Below, piece by piece: positions 29,921-40,043 of a DNA stretch of 64,000 nucleotides (within the stretch, counting starts at the first letter, position 1; each line of letters begins with the position of its first letter). The stretch is from Chaetoceros tenuissimus (taxonomy: Eukaryota; Bacillariophyta; Thalassiosirophyceae; Chaetocerotales; Chaetocerotaceae). The stretch spans positions 186,001-250,000 of the forward strand of contig BLLK01000020.1 in NCBI GenBank assembly GCA_021927905.1, read 5' to 3'. A model generated the notes under the pieces. It worked only from the letters and a program-made list of their open reading frames with translations. It made no database searches and had not been told where the DNA came from. Made by a program: the position numbers and the translations under genes.

Positions 29921-31339
29921 ATGATTTTTTATACAAAAGAATTGGTTTCGGCTATGATGGTCGGACTTGCCTTCATATTTCTACCTTCGAAGGCATTCAC
30001 TTCAACTCAACCTCCTCATTTTTTGAAGAATAGAGTAGTACTAGAAGAACAAATGCAAATGAGAAATAAGCAAATGCGAAATTTCAATGGATCATATGGA
30101 CATATTTCACATAGGAATATACATGCTATCCATGCAAAAATAGAAGATGAAGATGAAACAGCAAATGTATGGTCTTCTTTCAAGGATGGTGTCTATAATT
30201 TCTTTGAAAATAAGAACGAGAGTGGTGATGGCAGCACTAGTACAAAGAAAGATTCTCCTTTATCTCGAATAAATTATGATAAAAAACAGATAGCAAGTCC
30301 GAAGAAATTAGATCCTCGACCACCAGCACCAACAGAAGAGATGGTTGATAAAATTCAGTTGACGCCCTTACAAAAACTTGAAAAGAATTCTGCCGATAAT
30401 TCAAAAAGTAAAATGGAATCAACCGCTCTTGAAAATGATAAAACAAAAAAGTCAAGTAGGATTCAAAAGAAGGCATCGCCTGCAGTACCATTAGATTCGA
30501 AATCTTTGAACCCGATCGAAAAACTACAATCTAAAATGGAATTTGAAGTAAAAGAACAACAACGGAAATTCAATGAAGCTAAGCAAACTGTTGAAAACGT
30601 AGCAGAAAATATCAAATCTATACCAAACAAGGTTGAAAAGAGATTAAAAGAAACCCAACAGACCATAGAAGATATAAACAAGAATGTCTCCGAAACAATT
30701 GATGAGATACAAAGGACACCCGAAAAGATACAACAGGCAGTGGATGATACAAAAAGAACCATAGACTCAACAAATCAAAGAACCAGAGAAGTAGTTGAAT
30801 CTGTTCAAGCTATACCAAATAAAGCGCAACAGAATATACAGACTGTACAGAGAAAGACAAAGGAAGTAGTAGATACTGTTCAGGCAATACCATCTAACGT
30901 GAAGCAGTCAATAGATGAGACACAGCGCAAGACAAAGGAGGTAGTAGATACCGTTCAAGCAATACCATCTAACGTGAGACAATCCATAGACGAAACACAG
31001 CGCAAGACAAAGGAGGTAGTAGATACTGTTCAGTCTATACCTGGCAAAGTTCAGCAAAGTGTCGATGACACACAACAATTTATAAAAGATACGAGAGAAG
31101 GTGTTGATAATTTTGTAGGGAAGATAGGAGAGACAGCGGAGAAGGCTAAGTCCACAGTGGAAAAAATAAAATCAAACAGTGACAGTGAAATGAGCAAGAA
31201 GGAAGGTAAAAAAAGTAACATTCCTTCTTCTATTGCAGATATTGATCAAAGTTTGGATCAGGAAGTAGCTGACGCACTTCGAGTTGCCAATGAGGCATTA
31301 GAGAAGAAAAGTAGCTATGTTGAAAAAAGGAAAACCTAA
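29921..31339 (+). CDS. Plastid-targeted LEA/apolipoprotein-like repeat protein
   Basis: 472 residues, single exon. Signal peptide followed by SKAFTST, a diatom plastid site. The middle is a long amphipathic helical region with 25-residue repeats; three nearly identical units are QRKTKEVVDTVQAIPSNVKQ and variants (about 310-385), and the flanking diverged units carry the same IPxKxxQ turn. The 75-nt DNA repeats are also nearly identical, so the array is young. Such Lys/Gln/Thr helices resemble group 3 LEA proteins and apolipoproteins, which coat membranes or lipid surfaces. A role at thylakoids, envelope or plastoglobules is inference. No enzymatic motif. Confidence 0.7.
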   Translation: MIFYTKELVSAMMVGLAFIFLPSKAFTSTQPPHFLKNRVVLEEQMQMRNKQMRNFNGSYGHISHRNIHAIHAKIEDEDETANVWSSFKDGVYNFFENKNESGDGSTSTKKDSPLSRINYDKKQIASPKKLDPRPPAPTEEMVDKIQLTPLQKLEKNSADNSKSKMESTALENDKTKKSSRIQKKASPAVPLDSKSLNPIEKLQSKMEFEVKEQQRKFNEAKQTVENVAENIKSIPNKVEKRLKETQQTIEDINKNVSETIDEIQRTPEKIQQAVDDTKRTIDSTNQRTREVVESVQAIPNKAQQNIQTVQRKTKEVVDTVQAIPSNVKQSIDETQRKTKEVVDTVQAIPSNVRQSIDETQRKTKEVVDTVQSIPGKVQQSVDDTQQFIKDTREGVDNFVGKIGETAEKAKSTVEKIKSNSDSEMSKKEGKKSNIPSSIADIDQSLDQEVADALRVANEALEKKSSYVEKRKT

Positions 31340-31536
31340 CTTTTTATGTTGAAGCTTGTTTTCGCTCATAATAAACACAAATACACTACTATTTTCATTT
31401 GGATGAAATTATACAAATTGATTTTTATATTTTTAAAAAGTCGCATGTGACTTTTTCTTAGAGTTCGTTTGCGAATTCATTTTTGTTCTAGAGTTCGTTT
31501 CAGAACAGTCACAAGTTATTGGATCATTTAAGAAAA

Positions 31537-32042
31537 ATGGGTTGTTGTTTTGCAAAATCATGTCCACCACCAGAGTTATTTTGGTACGAACCTGGAATCC
31601 ATATTCATCGAGCAACTAGAGGCCATCATCTTTATGACTATGGCATAAATAAAAATAACTGTACTTCAAATGAGTTAGTAAAAGTTGAAATTAATGAAGA
31701 TGGTTGGATCAGTTACAAATTCTTCAATATTAACACCAACTTTTGTAAGCTCCTCGATACATCAGTGATTTCTTGGGATAATGGTGAAATAAAGACAGCA
31801 TGTAGAGTCACCAAAGAACCAATGAAGTACAAATATTTGAAGGATAGTAATGAGGAAAATTTAATGATCGATGGTATTCAACTCAAGAGGCAAGCTATTG
31901 TAACACCATCTGCCAAAAATCCTGAAGTAAGTCCCTTTTAAAAATATTGAAAAGGACGGAAGAACTCTCTTCTTCGATCTCGCTTGCCTCTTACGTACTC
32001 TCAACTTAAATGTAGTTACAACGTCTATTTCTTATAAGATAA
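31537..32042 (+). CDS. Small protein with predicted N-terminal myristoyl/palmitoyl signal
   Basis: First ATG in the frame gives MGCCFAKSC, a strong N-myristoylation signal (Gly2) with palmitoylatable Cys3/Cys4. About 130 residues of mixed composition follow with no recognised domain. The continuous frame ends at 31941, but GTAAGT at 31927 looks like a donor. An acceptor at 32015 would give a short last exon (32016-32042) coding LQRLFLIR. Either ending is possible. It probably sits on the inner face of a membrane; function unknown. Confidence 0.5.
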
Positions 32043-32048
32043 TATATG

Positions 32049-32561
32049 TTATTTCTTATCATGAAACTCAACTTTTCTTAGTTTGCCAATGTATGCTTCA
32101 AATGTCAAAAATATACCAACAATAAGAAGGAAAGATTCCCATAGTAACAAACCTACGTTCTCCTTCAATAAGAGAATTTCAAGTCGAGATTTTAGATCAT
32201 TATCATTGCCATCAAATTTGCAATGTATTTCTCGCGATTTTTCAGCCCAAAGAACTGGTAATAACATCCGGCTCGAACCCAAAAGTAGCGAACCCCAACC
32301 AATAATTGTAACAAGAAGTGTTGTGATTCGAAAATTGCCACCAGTAAGTAGCCATACGTTATGACACTGAACAATTGCTAAACCAGCAACAAACAATACA
32401 AAACCATTTAGATATACTACAACTGGACTTTGCTGTTGATATAGGTTTGGATTGACCAATGGATTCTCAGTAAGAATGAGAACAGTAAGTGATGGCCCAG
32501 TTATTCTCGCTACTGTAAGAGTAATTTTAGTCTTGCCGGGCCTTGTTTTATCTGGGTCCAT
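32049..32561 (-). CDS. Small integral membrane protein, bacterial-type
   Basis: 170 residues with three or four hydrophobic segments (about 45-66, 73-95, 135-158). The segment NGFVLFVAGLAIVQCHNVW..TTLLVTIIGWGSLLLGSSRMLLP resembles small bacterial inner-membrane proteins with a HNxW and VTxxGW pattern; I cannot name the family. A charged loop (KSREIHCKFDGNDNDLKSRLE) separates the last segment. Single exon, 3' end close to the acylated-protein gene. Confidence 0.55.
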   Translation of the reverse strand: MDPDKTRPGKTKITLTVARITGPSLTVLILTENPLVNPNLYQQQSPVVVYLNGFVLFVAGLAIVQCHNVWLLTGGNFRITTLLVTIIGWGSLLLGSSRMLLPVLWAEKSREIHCKFDGNDNDLKSRLEILLLKENVGLLLWESFLLIVGIFLTFEAYIGKLRKVEFHDKK

Positions 32562-32776
32562 TCCTTGAGGTGAATGACTGTCGATAAAGCTGTATATTGC
32601 AGGTATGGAAAAAGAAAAATGTTCTCGTAAAGTGATAGCTGAAAATATTTAAGTGAAAGTCTACATTCAGGAGGTTTTGAGCTGCTTTGAGAAGGCATTT
32701 GAAGAAAATGAGAAGCTCAACTATTTTAGCTCAACACAATGAAAAAATTGTTGAAATTTTGAAAAACTAATTTGCT

Positions 32777-34591
32777 TTATTTTATATTTCTTCGTTGACT
32801 TCGAGTGACTCTCGCACTTGGTTTACTTTCTTCTTCTTCAGAAGGAACTCTTTTCAAACGACTACTTCTTCGAACCTCTTTAAAGTCTTCGTCATCGCTT
32901 TCCTCATCATTACTTTCTGATTTGTAGCTGTCGTTGTCATCATAAATGTTTCCTTGGTAATCGTAATATTTGTCCTTGTCCAATTTTGATGAATTTCTAG
33001 TATTTCTAGCATTCAAAAGGATTGTTGGAGTTATCTCCTCCGCATCTTTGCTCTTATTAGTCTCTTTTTGGGCACTTTTGCCATTTGTTCTTCTTTGTTT
33101 ATTAGCTCTTGGCTTCAATACATCCTCGTCATTATCGCTCTTCTGACCATTGTAACTTTCTTCACTGTCAGATTCTTCGTCGCTGCTTTTAGATTCTTCA
33201 TCATCTTGGGAGCCTTTTCTTTTTTTTGGAGATGTAACGGCAACTCCTACCTTCTTATTCACCATTCCAAGTATTTTATCCAATACATCATCTTTCCTCA
33301 AACTTCTTCTGCTTGTAATAATTGTCCTACATAATGGACAATGCTTTCCACTTTTCTCAAGTGAGGACTTGATACAATGATCGCAATAACGATGACAACA
33401 ATCTGGATTGATTTGAGGGTTTTCTAGTGTATCCAAACAGATGGGACAAACTAATACCTCCTTTTTGATTGTATGGATAACATTTAAATCATCTTTCTCT
33501 ACTTCATCATCTTGACATAGCTTCGCAACAATATCCAAGTTGATCTTCTTCTGAAGCATAATCTGCTCAGCATTACGTTTCCGCGCAGCTTCCAGATCTT
33601 CAGGAGAAATGGTAGTCTGAAAGCCTTTCGCTAAAATAGGAGTCAAGCTATTACCCTTGGAAATACAAGGGACATTATCTTCAATGGCAATCTGTACATT
33701 CGGCGGTAAGAAGATTTGAAATTCCATCAAGAGAAATACGTGTGCTTTGAACAATCTAGTAACCTTTTGCAAAACATCCATACCATCTTTATGCTCCGAC
33801 ATACTCATAATGTCCAAGAAATCATTGTACACATTTGGCTGATTACAGAATACCCTTTTAATCTTTTGAAGATATTTCTGAACCTTGTCAAAGTGAGCAC
33901 TTTGTTCATCTTTGGATATCTTACTCAAAAATGTTAATTCCTTGAAATGAATCTGTTTTTCAAAAGACTCTTCGGTAGGTTGCACAAGTTTTTCCGAAGT
34001 ACTTTTCAGGTCATAGGTGGACTGATAAACACTGATTAAATCTTGAGCAACTTGTAGTTTATCTTTGCTTGCTTGTTTCAGTTGCCTTTCTTTATGAAGT
34101 TGTTCTTCAAGCGACCTGTTTTTCTTTTCCATTCTTTGGACCCTAGCTTCGAGGTTCAGTATTTGCTGTTTGTATTCATGAATGGTGGAAGTTAGTTGTG
34201 CATTTTCCACTTGGCTTATCGCAGTGTTTCTGATACTGGCCTGATGATCTCTACTAGCTGCTAGAGAAGAGACAGTAAAGGGCACATTTTGATGTATAGC
34301 TGACAAGCCGATCCCTCCTCTAGCCGGAGAAACTACATTAATTGGACTGCCATGTGCAAATCCTAAAGCCTCGTGCTGCTGCAGCATCATTCTTTGTTGC
34401 TGAAGTAGAATTTGCGTCTGCTGCTCTTGTTGCAATTGCTGTTGTCGTTGATAGTCGAGAGAATTGCCAAAAACCCTTGGCTGATCGACGATGACAGCTT
34501 GACTACTATTAGGTGCTGAATGAACTAATCGTAGTACTGGTGCTGCATTTCTTGGAGCCTCTTGAAGGATGTAGAGATTATTGAGGCTCAT
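32777..34591 (-). CDS. RING-finger E3 ubiquitin ligase-like protein
   Basis: 604 residues, single exon. The N-terminal third is Gln-rich (LQQEQQTQILLQQQ) with a coiled coil at about 125-175. A C3HC4 RING lies near 380-420: CPICLDTL, CCHRYCDHC, CPLC. The C-terminal 170 residues are charged and disordered, with Lys/Arg clusters (SPKKRKG, KQRRT) and Ser/Asp/Glu runs. RING domains recruit E2 enzymes for ubiquitin transfer; the basic signals suggest a nuclear protein. The layout loosely recalls chromatin-linked RING proteins, but no specific orthologue is claimed. Confidence 0.78.
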   Translation of the reverse strand: MSLNNLYILQEAPRNAAPVLRLVHSAPNSSQAVIVDQPRVFGNSLDYQRQQQLQQEQQTQILLQQQRMMLQQHEALGFAHGSPINVVSPARGGIGLSAIHQNVPFTVSSLAASRDHQASIRNTAISQVENAQLTSTIHEYKQQILNLEARVQRMEKKNRSLEEQLHKERQLKQASKDKLQVAQDLISVYQSTYDLKSTSEKLVQPTEESFEKQIHFKELTFLSKISKDEQSAHFDKVQKYLQKIKRVFCNQPNVYNDFLDIMSMSEHKDGMDVLQKVTRLFKAHVFLLMEFQIFLPPNVQIAIEDNVPCISKGNSLTPILAKGFQTTISPEDLEAARKRNAEQIMLQKKINLDIVAKLCQDDEVEKDDLNVIHTIKKEVLVCPICLDTLENPQINPDCCHRYCDHCIKSSLEKSGKHCPLCRTIITSRRSLRKDDVLDKILGMVNKKVGVAVTSPKKRKGSQDDEESKSSDEESDSEESYNGQKSDNDEDVLKPRANKQRRTNGKSAQKETNKSKDAEEITPTILLNARNTRNSSKLDKDKYYDYQGNIYDDNDSYKSESNDEESDDEDFKEVRRSSRLKRVPSEEEESKPSARVTRSQRRNIK

Positions 34592-34967
34592 TATAGCACA
34601 ACTTCGCTAGTACTGTAGGCAATAAAAATATTTATGTTGCAACTATGGAAGGGAGGTTATGTTCAAGAAGATTGTAACAAAAGTGAAGAATGCAGTTCCA
34701 AAGCTTCTCCTTGTTGCAATACAACACGTGTGCTTTTTCTTTGAGAAGAATGAAATGATTGGCTACTTCATTTTTACGCGCGCAAACTTAGAAGACACGA
34801 CATAAATAAGTACAACGACATAAGTACAGATGAGAACTTGACTTCACATTCCCGCGAACTGCGACTTTTTCATTCGTGGCAAATGAAATATTTCTTCAAC
34901 GGGCTTGTTAAGATTAGAGCAAGTAAGAGTATATCTGTTAAATTATTTCATGCTTTGACTTCGTACA
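34592..34967. other. Intergenic region
   Basis: 376 nt between the RING gene start and the 3' end of the ferric reductase gene. A GCGCGC and repeated ACGACATAA (near 34796 and 34816) are present; no gene recognised. Confidence 0.4.
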
Positions 34968-37187
34968 CTACAACTCGAAGCTTTCTTCGTAAACCGTGCA
35001 TTTTGAGGTATCTATTGTTTTCAAAGTAGCTCGAATACTGTCGGAGAAAGATGGAGGCCCACATACAAATACTCCTAGATTCGCTGATGAATGAAGAGTG
35101 CTTTTCACAAGTTCAGGTATATTAGGTCGACCTTGTGTATGATTTATTACATTTTCAATAGCCTCTTTCCCATTGCTTTCTTTTGTACGACAATTGACAT
35201 GATTACTTTTTCCAGATACTGTTTCGTTATAGCTGTATTTCTTTGAATAATTTTCTATCGTCAGTGTTATAACTGCAAACAGAACTGCTAAAAGAATGAA
35301 GACAAAAATAATGTAGACTCTCGTGTAGACAATGTATTTTGATTGGATACTGTTGTAGAAGAAATGCACTGCCTCAAAACTTCCAAAGAGCAGTAGGGCA
35401 TACATGAAAGAAAAGCTAATGCTCTCCTTTTCTTCTCGAACAAAGAATGCTCTACCTTGAGATGCGATTTGATTGTCTATAAATTCATCCGCACTTGTTT
35501 CAATCTCTTGAATATTTGGTGTAGTATTCATATTTGTATGATAGACATGAATGTCGAAAGCTATCGAAGAAGTAGATGACAACTCTAGAAACTCTCTTGA
35601 AATGTATCGTATCAAGCCTTCATCTCTACAACTCCAATGCACTATAACATTTTTCAGCTTTGTGCTGCGACATTCTTCGGATGAATTCACCAGTAGAAGA
35701 TATTGAATAAGTGATAGATAACTCACAATCCCTACTCCGCCTGCAATGATAAGAATTGAGTCATGTTGTATGGCTTGGTTAATCTGATTGTCTCCTTTAT
35801 CCAAATGATCCATCAATAAGATAGGATACGCGCCGGAAGATTTTGAAGTAAGACCATCTTTCAGTTCAGTAGTAAATCTTCCTATTGATCGAAATAAGAA
35901 ATACAAAGAACTATTATCATTGTACTTTGTATAAATGGTGAAGGGATGCCAAATCGAAGAAATTTTTGGTGCCTTGATCCTTGTGTATGTTCCACAAGTA
36001 TGCTCCAAGAGTTCGACAGAGTCATTTATTGCATAGTCACCTTTACATTGTACTTGCACCAATACGCAGCCTCTAGAATCCGGTATTTCAATAGCTTGCA
36101 GTATTCTGATACCGTCATTCTTTCTTTTCAAAAAAGACTCGACAAAGATTGTCATTCTCATGGCAAAATAGTACACCAAACATGGACTCAAGTACCAAAT
36201 CATTTTATTGTAATGCATCACCAGTCCAAACAAGAGACATATTGAACAAACGACATGGCTGAGATAAAAGACTCGATAATAGTTTCTTCGAACCCACCAT
36301 AAACTTGTCAATATCAACACGACAAAGCATGTTCCACAGAATAGACCCAATACATTAACGAATCGATCATGACATTCATCATCTAATTCACTCCATGTCC
36401 AACATTCGCTCATTGGTAAAATATCATATATCCCATCATTCCTTACGTACATCCAAATGTATATCCAATAAAAACCATGAGATAGACCAGCCATAACAAC
36501 AATGTATCCTGCAAACGTATGAAACTGTACAGCATGAATCGGATGTATCCGAATCGCTTTCAAAAATATAGAATGACGAGTGATTGGTATCAAGAAGAAA
36601 CTCATGGCTGTTGCGGATAGTTTTCCAAAGTCATTTGCGAGATGCATGTGTAATTTATAGCTGAGTGGAAATGATATTGCTGATAGTGATCCAAATTCTT
36701 GCAATAGATGTCGTTTGAAGCCAACAAAGAATAGATTGATTAGCAGTGGAATTAGGATAGCTATTTTCACGTGTGTAAAAGTAATTCTTCTGCTCATTCT
36801 TGACCAGAACGATACAAACGAAGAAGATGGTATCATCGATGAGTCGGTAAGTGATGTATATTTAATCTTCTTTCTACTAGATGGAAACCAAGAAGTCGTG
36901 AGGAAACTGCTCATCGCTGCAATCACAGCTAGTGTTCCTAAATAATAGAAATATTTTCCAAAAGCGACTATAAGAAAGTATACAACCAAGCCAACAATAG
37001 CAACTGCATATGATAAGTGATCTTGAAGAGATCTACTTCTATTCAAGCCGAGATTTGTAGATTCATCGTTGCCATCTACTGACATCGAAGATTCATTAGG
37101 TTCTAGTTCCATGTTGATGCTATTATAAGTCGAAGCTGTGGTGGAAAGATCTTCAGTTAGAAACCAAGAATCTGCTTCGCTTTTCAT
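34968..37187 (-). CDS. Ferric-chelate reductase / NADPH-oxidase family protein
   Basis: 739 residues, single exon. The membrane domain carries the paired heme-binding His of the family: HAVQFHTFAGY and LSHGFYW, then YLSHVV and MHYNKM. HPFTIY (about 413) is the FAD-binding motif, and IIAGGVGIVSYLSL and GVFVCGPPSFSDS are the NAD(P)H-binding segments. Two further transmembrane stretches (SFMYALLLFGSFEAVHFF and YIIFVFILLAVLFAVITL) are inserted between the two NAD(P)H segments, a feature reminiscent of plant FRO proteins. Expected to pass electrons from cytosolic NAD(P)H to iron, copper or oxygen outside. Iron-uptake genes of this type are typical in diatoms. Confidence 0.85.
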   Translation of the reverse strand: MKSEADSWFLTEDLSTTASTYNSINMELEPNESSMSVDGNDESTNLGLNRSRSLQDHLSYAVAIVGLVVYFLIVAFGKYFYYLGTLAVIAAMSSFLTTSWFPSSRKKIKYTSLTDSSMIPSSSFVSFWSRMSRRITFTHVKIAILIPLLINLFFVGFKRHLLQEFGSLSAISFPLSYKLHMHLANDFGKLSATAMSFFLIPITRHSIFLKAIRIHPIHAVQFHTFAGYIVVMAGLSHGFYWIYIWMYVRNDGIYDILPMSECWTWSELDDECHDRFVNVLGLFCGTCFVVLILTSLWWVRRNYYRVFYLSHVVCSICLLFGLVMHYNKMIWYLSPCLVYYFAMRMTIFVESFLKRKNDGIRILQAIEIPDSRGCVLVQVQCKGDYAINDSVELLEHTCGTYTRIKAPKISSIWHPFTIYTKYNDNSSLYFLFRSIGRFTTELKDGLTSKSSGAYPILLMDHLDKGDNQINQAIQHDSILIIAGGVGIVSYLSLIQYLLLVNSSEECRSTKLKNVIVHWSCRDEGLIRYISREFLELSSTSSIAFDIHVYHTNMNTTPNIQEIETSADEFIDNQIASQGRAFFVREEKESISFSFMYALLLFGSFEAVHFFYNSIQSKYIVYTRVYIIFVFILLAVLFAVITLTIENYSKKYSYNETVSGKSNHVNCRTKESNGKEAIENVINHTQGRPNIPELVKSTLHSSANLGVFVCGPPSFSDSIRATLKTIDTSKCTVYEESFEL

Positions 37188-37640
37188 GAGAACGTGGACA
37201 ACATGAGCTCAGATATTTACAATATGTGCAATGAGCAATATCTGTAGTTGGAATAAATATTTATTGGTCACTTGAATCTATCTCCTTCACTTGCATCTTA
37301 CACATGAGTTGTAAATGTTCTTCAGAAGCTTTCCACGTGTCTGACCTGTGCTGCAAGAGACTAATTTGACATCTAAAAAGGCTCTTTTGAGTCCTGTAGG
37401 CCCTCCATCCCACAACTTGGACTTTGAGCTGCCGTCGAAGCAAGTTTTCACTGTTTTTACCTTTTACTATCCCTAACCTCCAGTTTGATTTATTATATTT
37501 ACGAGGTGAGACTCTATTCTAACATAAAAGGCTGCTGATCTTTTCAACACTTTTACCTTTTACTCCACTTCTGAAGTGAGTACCAACTATTCAATACACC
37601 TCTGAAATAGGTCGAGTCACCTTTTGTTATTGTATTAAAG
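37188..37640. other. Divergent intergenic region
   Basis: 453 nt. The phrase TTTTTACCTTTTACT occurs near 37454 and again near 37549, and GAAGTGAGTA / GAAATAGGT-type short repeats precede the LNR gene. No gene recognised. Confidence 0.4.
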
Positions 37641-40043
37641 ATGAAGCCTTCTGTGTCGGAAGAAGAACTCACTAAAGAATCTCAACCTTTCCTACCTAAC
37701 GAAGGATGTCGTGATGACGAGGTAGGAGGTGAAGGAGATGAAGAATCGCTTTTCGTCCTCACTAAAGAAAAGTATGAGGAACTCTTTCATAGAGTTGACG
37801 AATTACAAAAACAGTTATTCAATGGAAATGAATCGCAAAAGAGCCTCAAAGAATCGGTGAACAAAACCTTCAACAGGCTCGAACAAGAGAATAAAAACAA
37901 TTTTGACGAGCTTAATAAAAAGCTTCAAAAAACAACCAAACAAGAGTTTTCAATCGAAGAACCAAGTACAGAAAATGTTTGTTCCTCTGTACAGAAAGAA
38001 GAGGAAGAAAATCCTCTTGCGCCTGATAAAGAGGAAAAAGCCGAAGCTGATATTCACATGGTCGCTGTAAAAGTGTTAGTTGAGAGTTCAAAGGAGAGTG
38101 AGAGTTGCTGGTCAAACGAATCATTTCTTTTCATATTATTGCAAATCATAGTTTTTTTCGCTCAATCCATGATTTCAACAATTCTCTTGGAAAGAGTATT
38201 ACTACCTTCTTGTACTTCCAATAGTGACTGCCCATCGAATTTATATTGTAAATTTGATTACGATGATTATACCAATGAACGAGTGCAAAATGTTGCTCTT
38301 TGCGAATATGATTGTCATCAAACTTATTCGTATTTGTTAACTAATGGTTATCAAAAAACAAGTGAAACATTTCAAAAGTGTAGCATAGGAACAAAAAAAG
38401 ATCAAGATAAATGCTTGAACGAATATCACTGCTATCAAAGCGTTGTTGCACAAGAAATTGGAAACTCAGATTACGATAGCTGTTATAACATCAAATCAAA
38501 TAGAGATTTACTTGACGTCATTGGTGTGATTTTCCTTGCTCTAGTTGCATGCCTATTTGGAATAAATATCTACACAGATATCGCATCTGGAAGGAAACAG
38601 CTTGGATATTTACAACAGGAAGCAAATCCAGGGATTCTGAAGCAAATTTGCGCAAGTGTTATTATTGCGCGATGCACTCTGTTACCAATCCTAGTTACCC
38701 AGGTTGCAGTTGCATTGAATATCAGCGGTTCTTTACAACCATCGGCTATTGTCCTAAGTGCTTTGTCTGTTACCTTTGTCTTACAAATTGACAACATTGT
38801 TGGAAAATTTGCGATACTACTTTGCAATTGGAATGAAGAATCAATTAAAAAGTGTTGTTTCCAGAGCAATGATCGAGTTCTCCCTCGAACAATCAGTAAA
38901 TTTGTTATTTCTATGACATGTGTCGTTGTATTTCTTTATCAAATTTTGACAGCGAACAAGATTATCAAAATGGAGTTTGGGAACAGAATTCTCCCTTTTC
39001 TTAAGAGTCCTGCAAGTGGTTGCGGTCGTTTTGTTTGGGCCCTTGTTTACAATGGTTGTGCATTAATATTTTTGATGCTTTGCTGGGAGTCGCTGATAGC
39101 AATGTGCGAAACTATTAATCCTGCAGAAAAGTATTGGAATCTCAAGCGCCTTTTGAGAAAGATTTTTACTCTGTTGTCTGCCTGTGTGCTATATTTGGCT
39201 TTTGGACTCATGCCTTGGGGAATACAGGTTTACAAATATAAGGACACAGGGTATGATGTCACAGACTACAAAACGATGTATGGAACAATACTTGCTATTG
39301 CTTTGATTTTGTTTTCGGTATACCTTTTTTCTGTTACAGTTCTTGGGTTAATCGGTACTAATGTGAAGAGTGAGCAGCATGTGGAATCGTCAAAGGAGAC
39401 TCAGGCTTTTCTACATAAGCCACCTGATGTCCAAATGAAAATTTTTGATAAAGATATTGCAAGCGGCGGTCCAAATCAGGATTATTTACCACAGTCAAAT
39501 GAAATAGAAACGGAAGCTATTAATAATGAGTCGGCTTGCTTTAGTCCAAGTTGTTTGTTAAAAGTTTCAAAGAATCTAATGCTATTGCCATTTGCTTTGG
39601 CTCTCATAATTTATGGATGCTTGAAACTGAAAGAGATAAACTTTCAGATGAAATTAGTCGAAGATTGCCCTGGATATAAGGATGGATTTTGTCGTTTAAG
39701 CAATAACAATGCCAATTGCAAGTGGGATGGTGGAGATTGTTATGACTTCAACGAAAAGTATCCACAATGTAAAGGATTGGAAACAGCACAATGCAAAGTG
39801 ACTTTCAAGTCGTACTTTTTTGCAAAGCATTATCCAGATTGCATCCCAACAGATAGATCTGCTATCGGAGATGGAATATGTCATGATGAGCATAACACAG
39901 AAGCTTGTGGATGGGATTTTGGAGACTGCTTCCCTCCAAATTGCAGCGTTGATTACCCTTATTGGATTGGAGATGGAGTGTGTGATTATGGAGAATACAA
40001 TACAAAAGAATGCGTATGGGACGGTGGCGATTGTGTCCTATAG
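37641..40043 (+). CDS. Multi-TM membrane protein with C-terminal LNR (Lin-12/Notch) repeats
   Basis: 800 residues, single exon. A hydrophilic cytosolic start includes a short coiled coil (about 45-100). A TM near 155-180 is followed by a Cys-rich loop (CTSNSDCPSNLYC...CEYDC) and a core of several further TMs. The last TM (LMLLPFALALIIYGCL) leads into an outside region with Lin-12/Notch-type modules: CKWDGGDC, GDGICHDEHNTEACGWDFGDC and GDGVCDYGEYNTKECVWDGGDC. The Asp/Gly residues are the calcium ligands of LNRs. Such stand-alone LNR membrane proteins are common in stramenopiles; function unknown. A smaller LNR gene lies at 62388. Confidence 0.72.
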   Translation: MKPSVSEEELTKESQPFLPNEGCRDDEVGGEGDEESLFVLTKEKYEELFHRVDELQKQLFNGNESQKSLKESVNKTFNRLEQENKNNFDELNKKLQKTTKQEFSIEEPSTENVCSSVQKEEEENPLAPDKEEKAEADIHMVAVKVLVESSKESESCWSNESFLFILLQIIVFFAQSMISTILLERVLLPSCTSNSDCPSNLYCKFDYDDYTNERVQNVALCEYDCHQTYSYLLTNGYQKTSETFQKCSIGTKKDQDKCLNEYHCYQSVVAQEIGNSDYDSCYNIKSNRDLLDVIGVIFLALVACLFGINIYTDIASGRKQLGYLQQEANPGILKQICASVIIARCTLLPILVTQVAVALNISGSLQPSAIVLSALSVTFVLQIDNIVGKFAILLCNWNEESIKKCCFQSNDRVLPRTISKFVISMTCVVVFLYQILTANKIIKMEFGNRILPFLKSPASGCGRFVWALVYNGCALIFLMLCWESLIAMCETINPAEKYWNLKRLLRKIFTLLSACVLYLAFGLMPWGIQVYKYKDTGYDVTDYKTMYGTILAIALILFSVYLFSVTVLGLIGTNVKSEQHVESSKETQAFLHKPPDVQMKIFDKDIASGGPNQDYLPQSNEIETEAINNESACFSPSCLLKVSKNLMLLPFALALIIYGCLKLKEINFQMKLVEDCPGYKDGFCRLSNNNANCKWDGGDCYDFNEKYPQCKGLETAQCKVTFKSYFFAKHYPDCIPTDRSAIGDGICHDEHNTEACGWDFGDCFPPNCSVDYPYWIGDGVCDYGEYNTKECVWDGGDCVL

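Noticed and set aside
38514-38521. Another TGACGTCA palindrome
   Set aside because: It lies inside the coding sequence of the LNR membrane protein, where it simply encodes part of LLDVIG.
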